A stretch of 64,000 nt of DNA. It comes from Acholoe squamosa. Taxonomy: Eukaryota > Annelida > Polychaeta > Phyllodocida > Polynoidae. Shown piece by piece: positions 63,717 to 64,000 of this stretch. The position numbers and the translations under genes are program-made. Where the stretch lies: NCBI GenBank assembly GCA_949317995.1, contig OX439040.1, positions 74,063,972-74,127,971 of the forward strand. The letters run 5' to 3'. The notes beneath the pieces are model-generated. The model did not search any database, was not told the origin of the DNA, and worked only from the letters and a program-made list of their open reading frames with translations. Within the stretch, counting starts at the first letter, position 1. Every line of letters begins with the position of its first letter.

Positions 63717-64000
63717 AGCACAGCATGAGTGGTAGGTTTTTTACGAGTTATAGCATAGCAGGTGCAGTGCTGTTGAGTTAATATAATACTACGTTGTACT
63801 TTATAATAACATGTTTTGATTAAGTGCTGGAGAGGCTTGAGCACATGAGGCTCCTTAACCTTTGAAACAGAACCACACCTTTCTTATTCCAGATCACATT
63901 TTTTGGATATGCTCTTGAAGCATTGTAAGTACTATGTATACTTTTTAAGAGCAATTTCATCACTTTACTGAAACTACAGTAAATCCTCATTGTTAAGATA
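63717..64000. other. DCXR intron to window edge, nothing recognised
   Basis: No SDR exon or repeat terminus recognised. Confidence 0.4.

Overview
This is nuclear DNA from an animal, most likely a marine invertebrate. It has small exons with GT-AG boundaries and long introns. Interspersed repeats dominate: inverted-repeat DNA transposon remnants (MITEs), two decayed non-LTR retrotransposons, one complete DIRS-type tyrosine-recombinase retrotransposon, and several satellites. I cannot name the species from sequence alone. No bacterial operon, CRISPR array, rRNA or convincing tRNA was seen.

Host genes. (1) At 1198-1267 (-) lies the likely first coding exon of an unrecognised gene running off the left edge. 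(2) At 16071-19919 (-) three exons in consistent phase encode an unrecognised 119-residue secreted precursor with a signal peptide, an RQRR furin-type site and four cysteines near its C-terminus. (3) At 28799-51908 (-), with a probable non-coding first exon near 56360-56470, four coding exons join in frame to a 550-residue protein: acidic/basic N-terminus, a helical middle domain and C-terminal ankyrin repeats. (4) At 56658 (+) begins the first exon of a dicarbonyl/L-xylulose reductase-like (DCXR) short-chain dehydrogenase; the rest lies beyond the right edge. Genes 3 and 4 appear to share a divergent promoter with two opposed CCAAT boxes and a palindromic ETS site. (5) At 61573-62304 (-), inside DCXR intron 1, an intact 243-codon ORF with a Cys/His cluster matches nothing I know.

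Mobile DNA. Intron 2 of the ankyrin gene holds an apparently complete DIRS element (44151-49853, -), with gag, RT/RNase H/methyltransferase-like and tyrosine recombinase ORFs all open, inverted terminal repeats, and an internal complementary region that spells the circle junction. Intron 3 holds a LINE (37621-40150) broken at two A-runs, with a tandemly repeated 3' end. Ankyrin intron 1 holds a second LINE fragment (53483-54738). Recurrent MITE families are: a TTAA-flanked family with GATGCAT motifs (about 20 copies), a G-run family with TWA target duplications, a TACCGTAA...TTACGGTA family, and several single or two-copy TIR elements.

Satellites. Two arrays grew from inside MITEs: a 56-57 bp array (about 30890-32740) in a TACCGTAA element, and a roughly 20 bp array (33999-34790) in a TTAA element. 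Others are a 320 bp GGAA tract, a 37 bp array and a 76 bp array. The rest of the window is intronic or intergenic sequence in which I see no gene.
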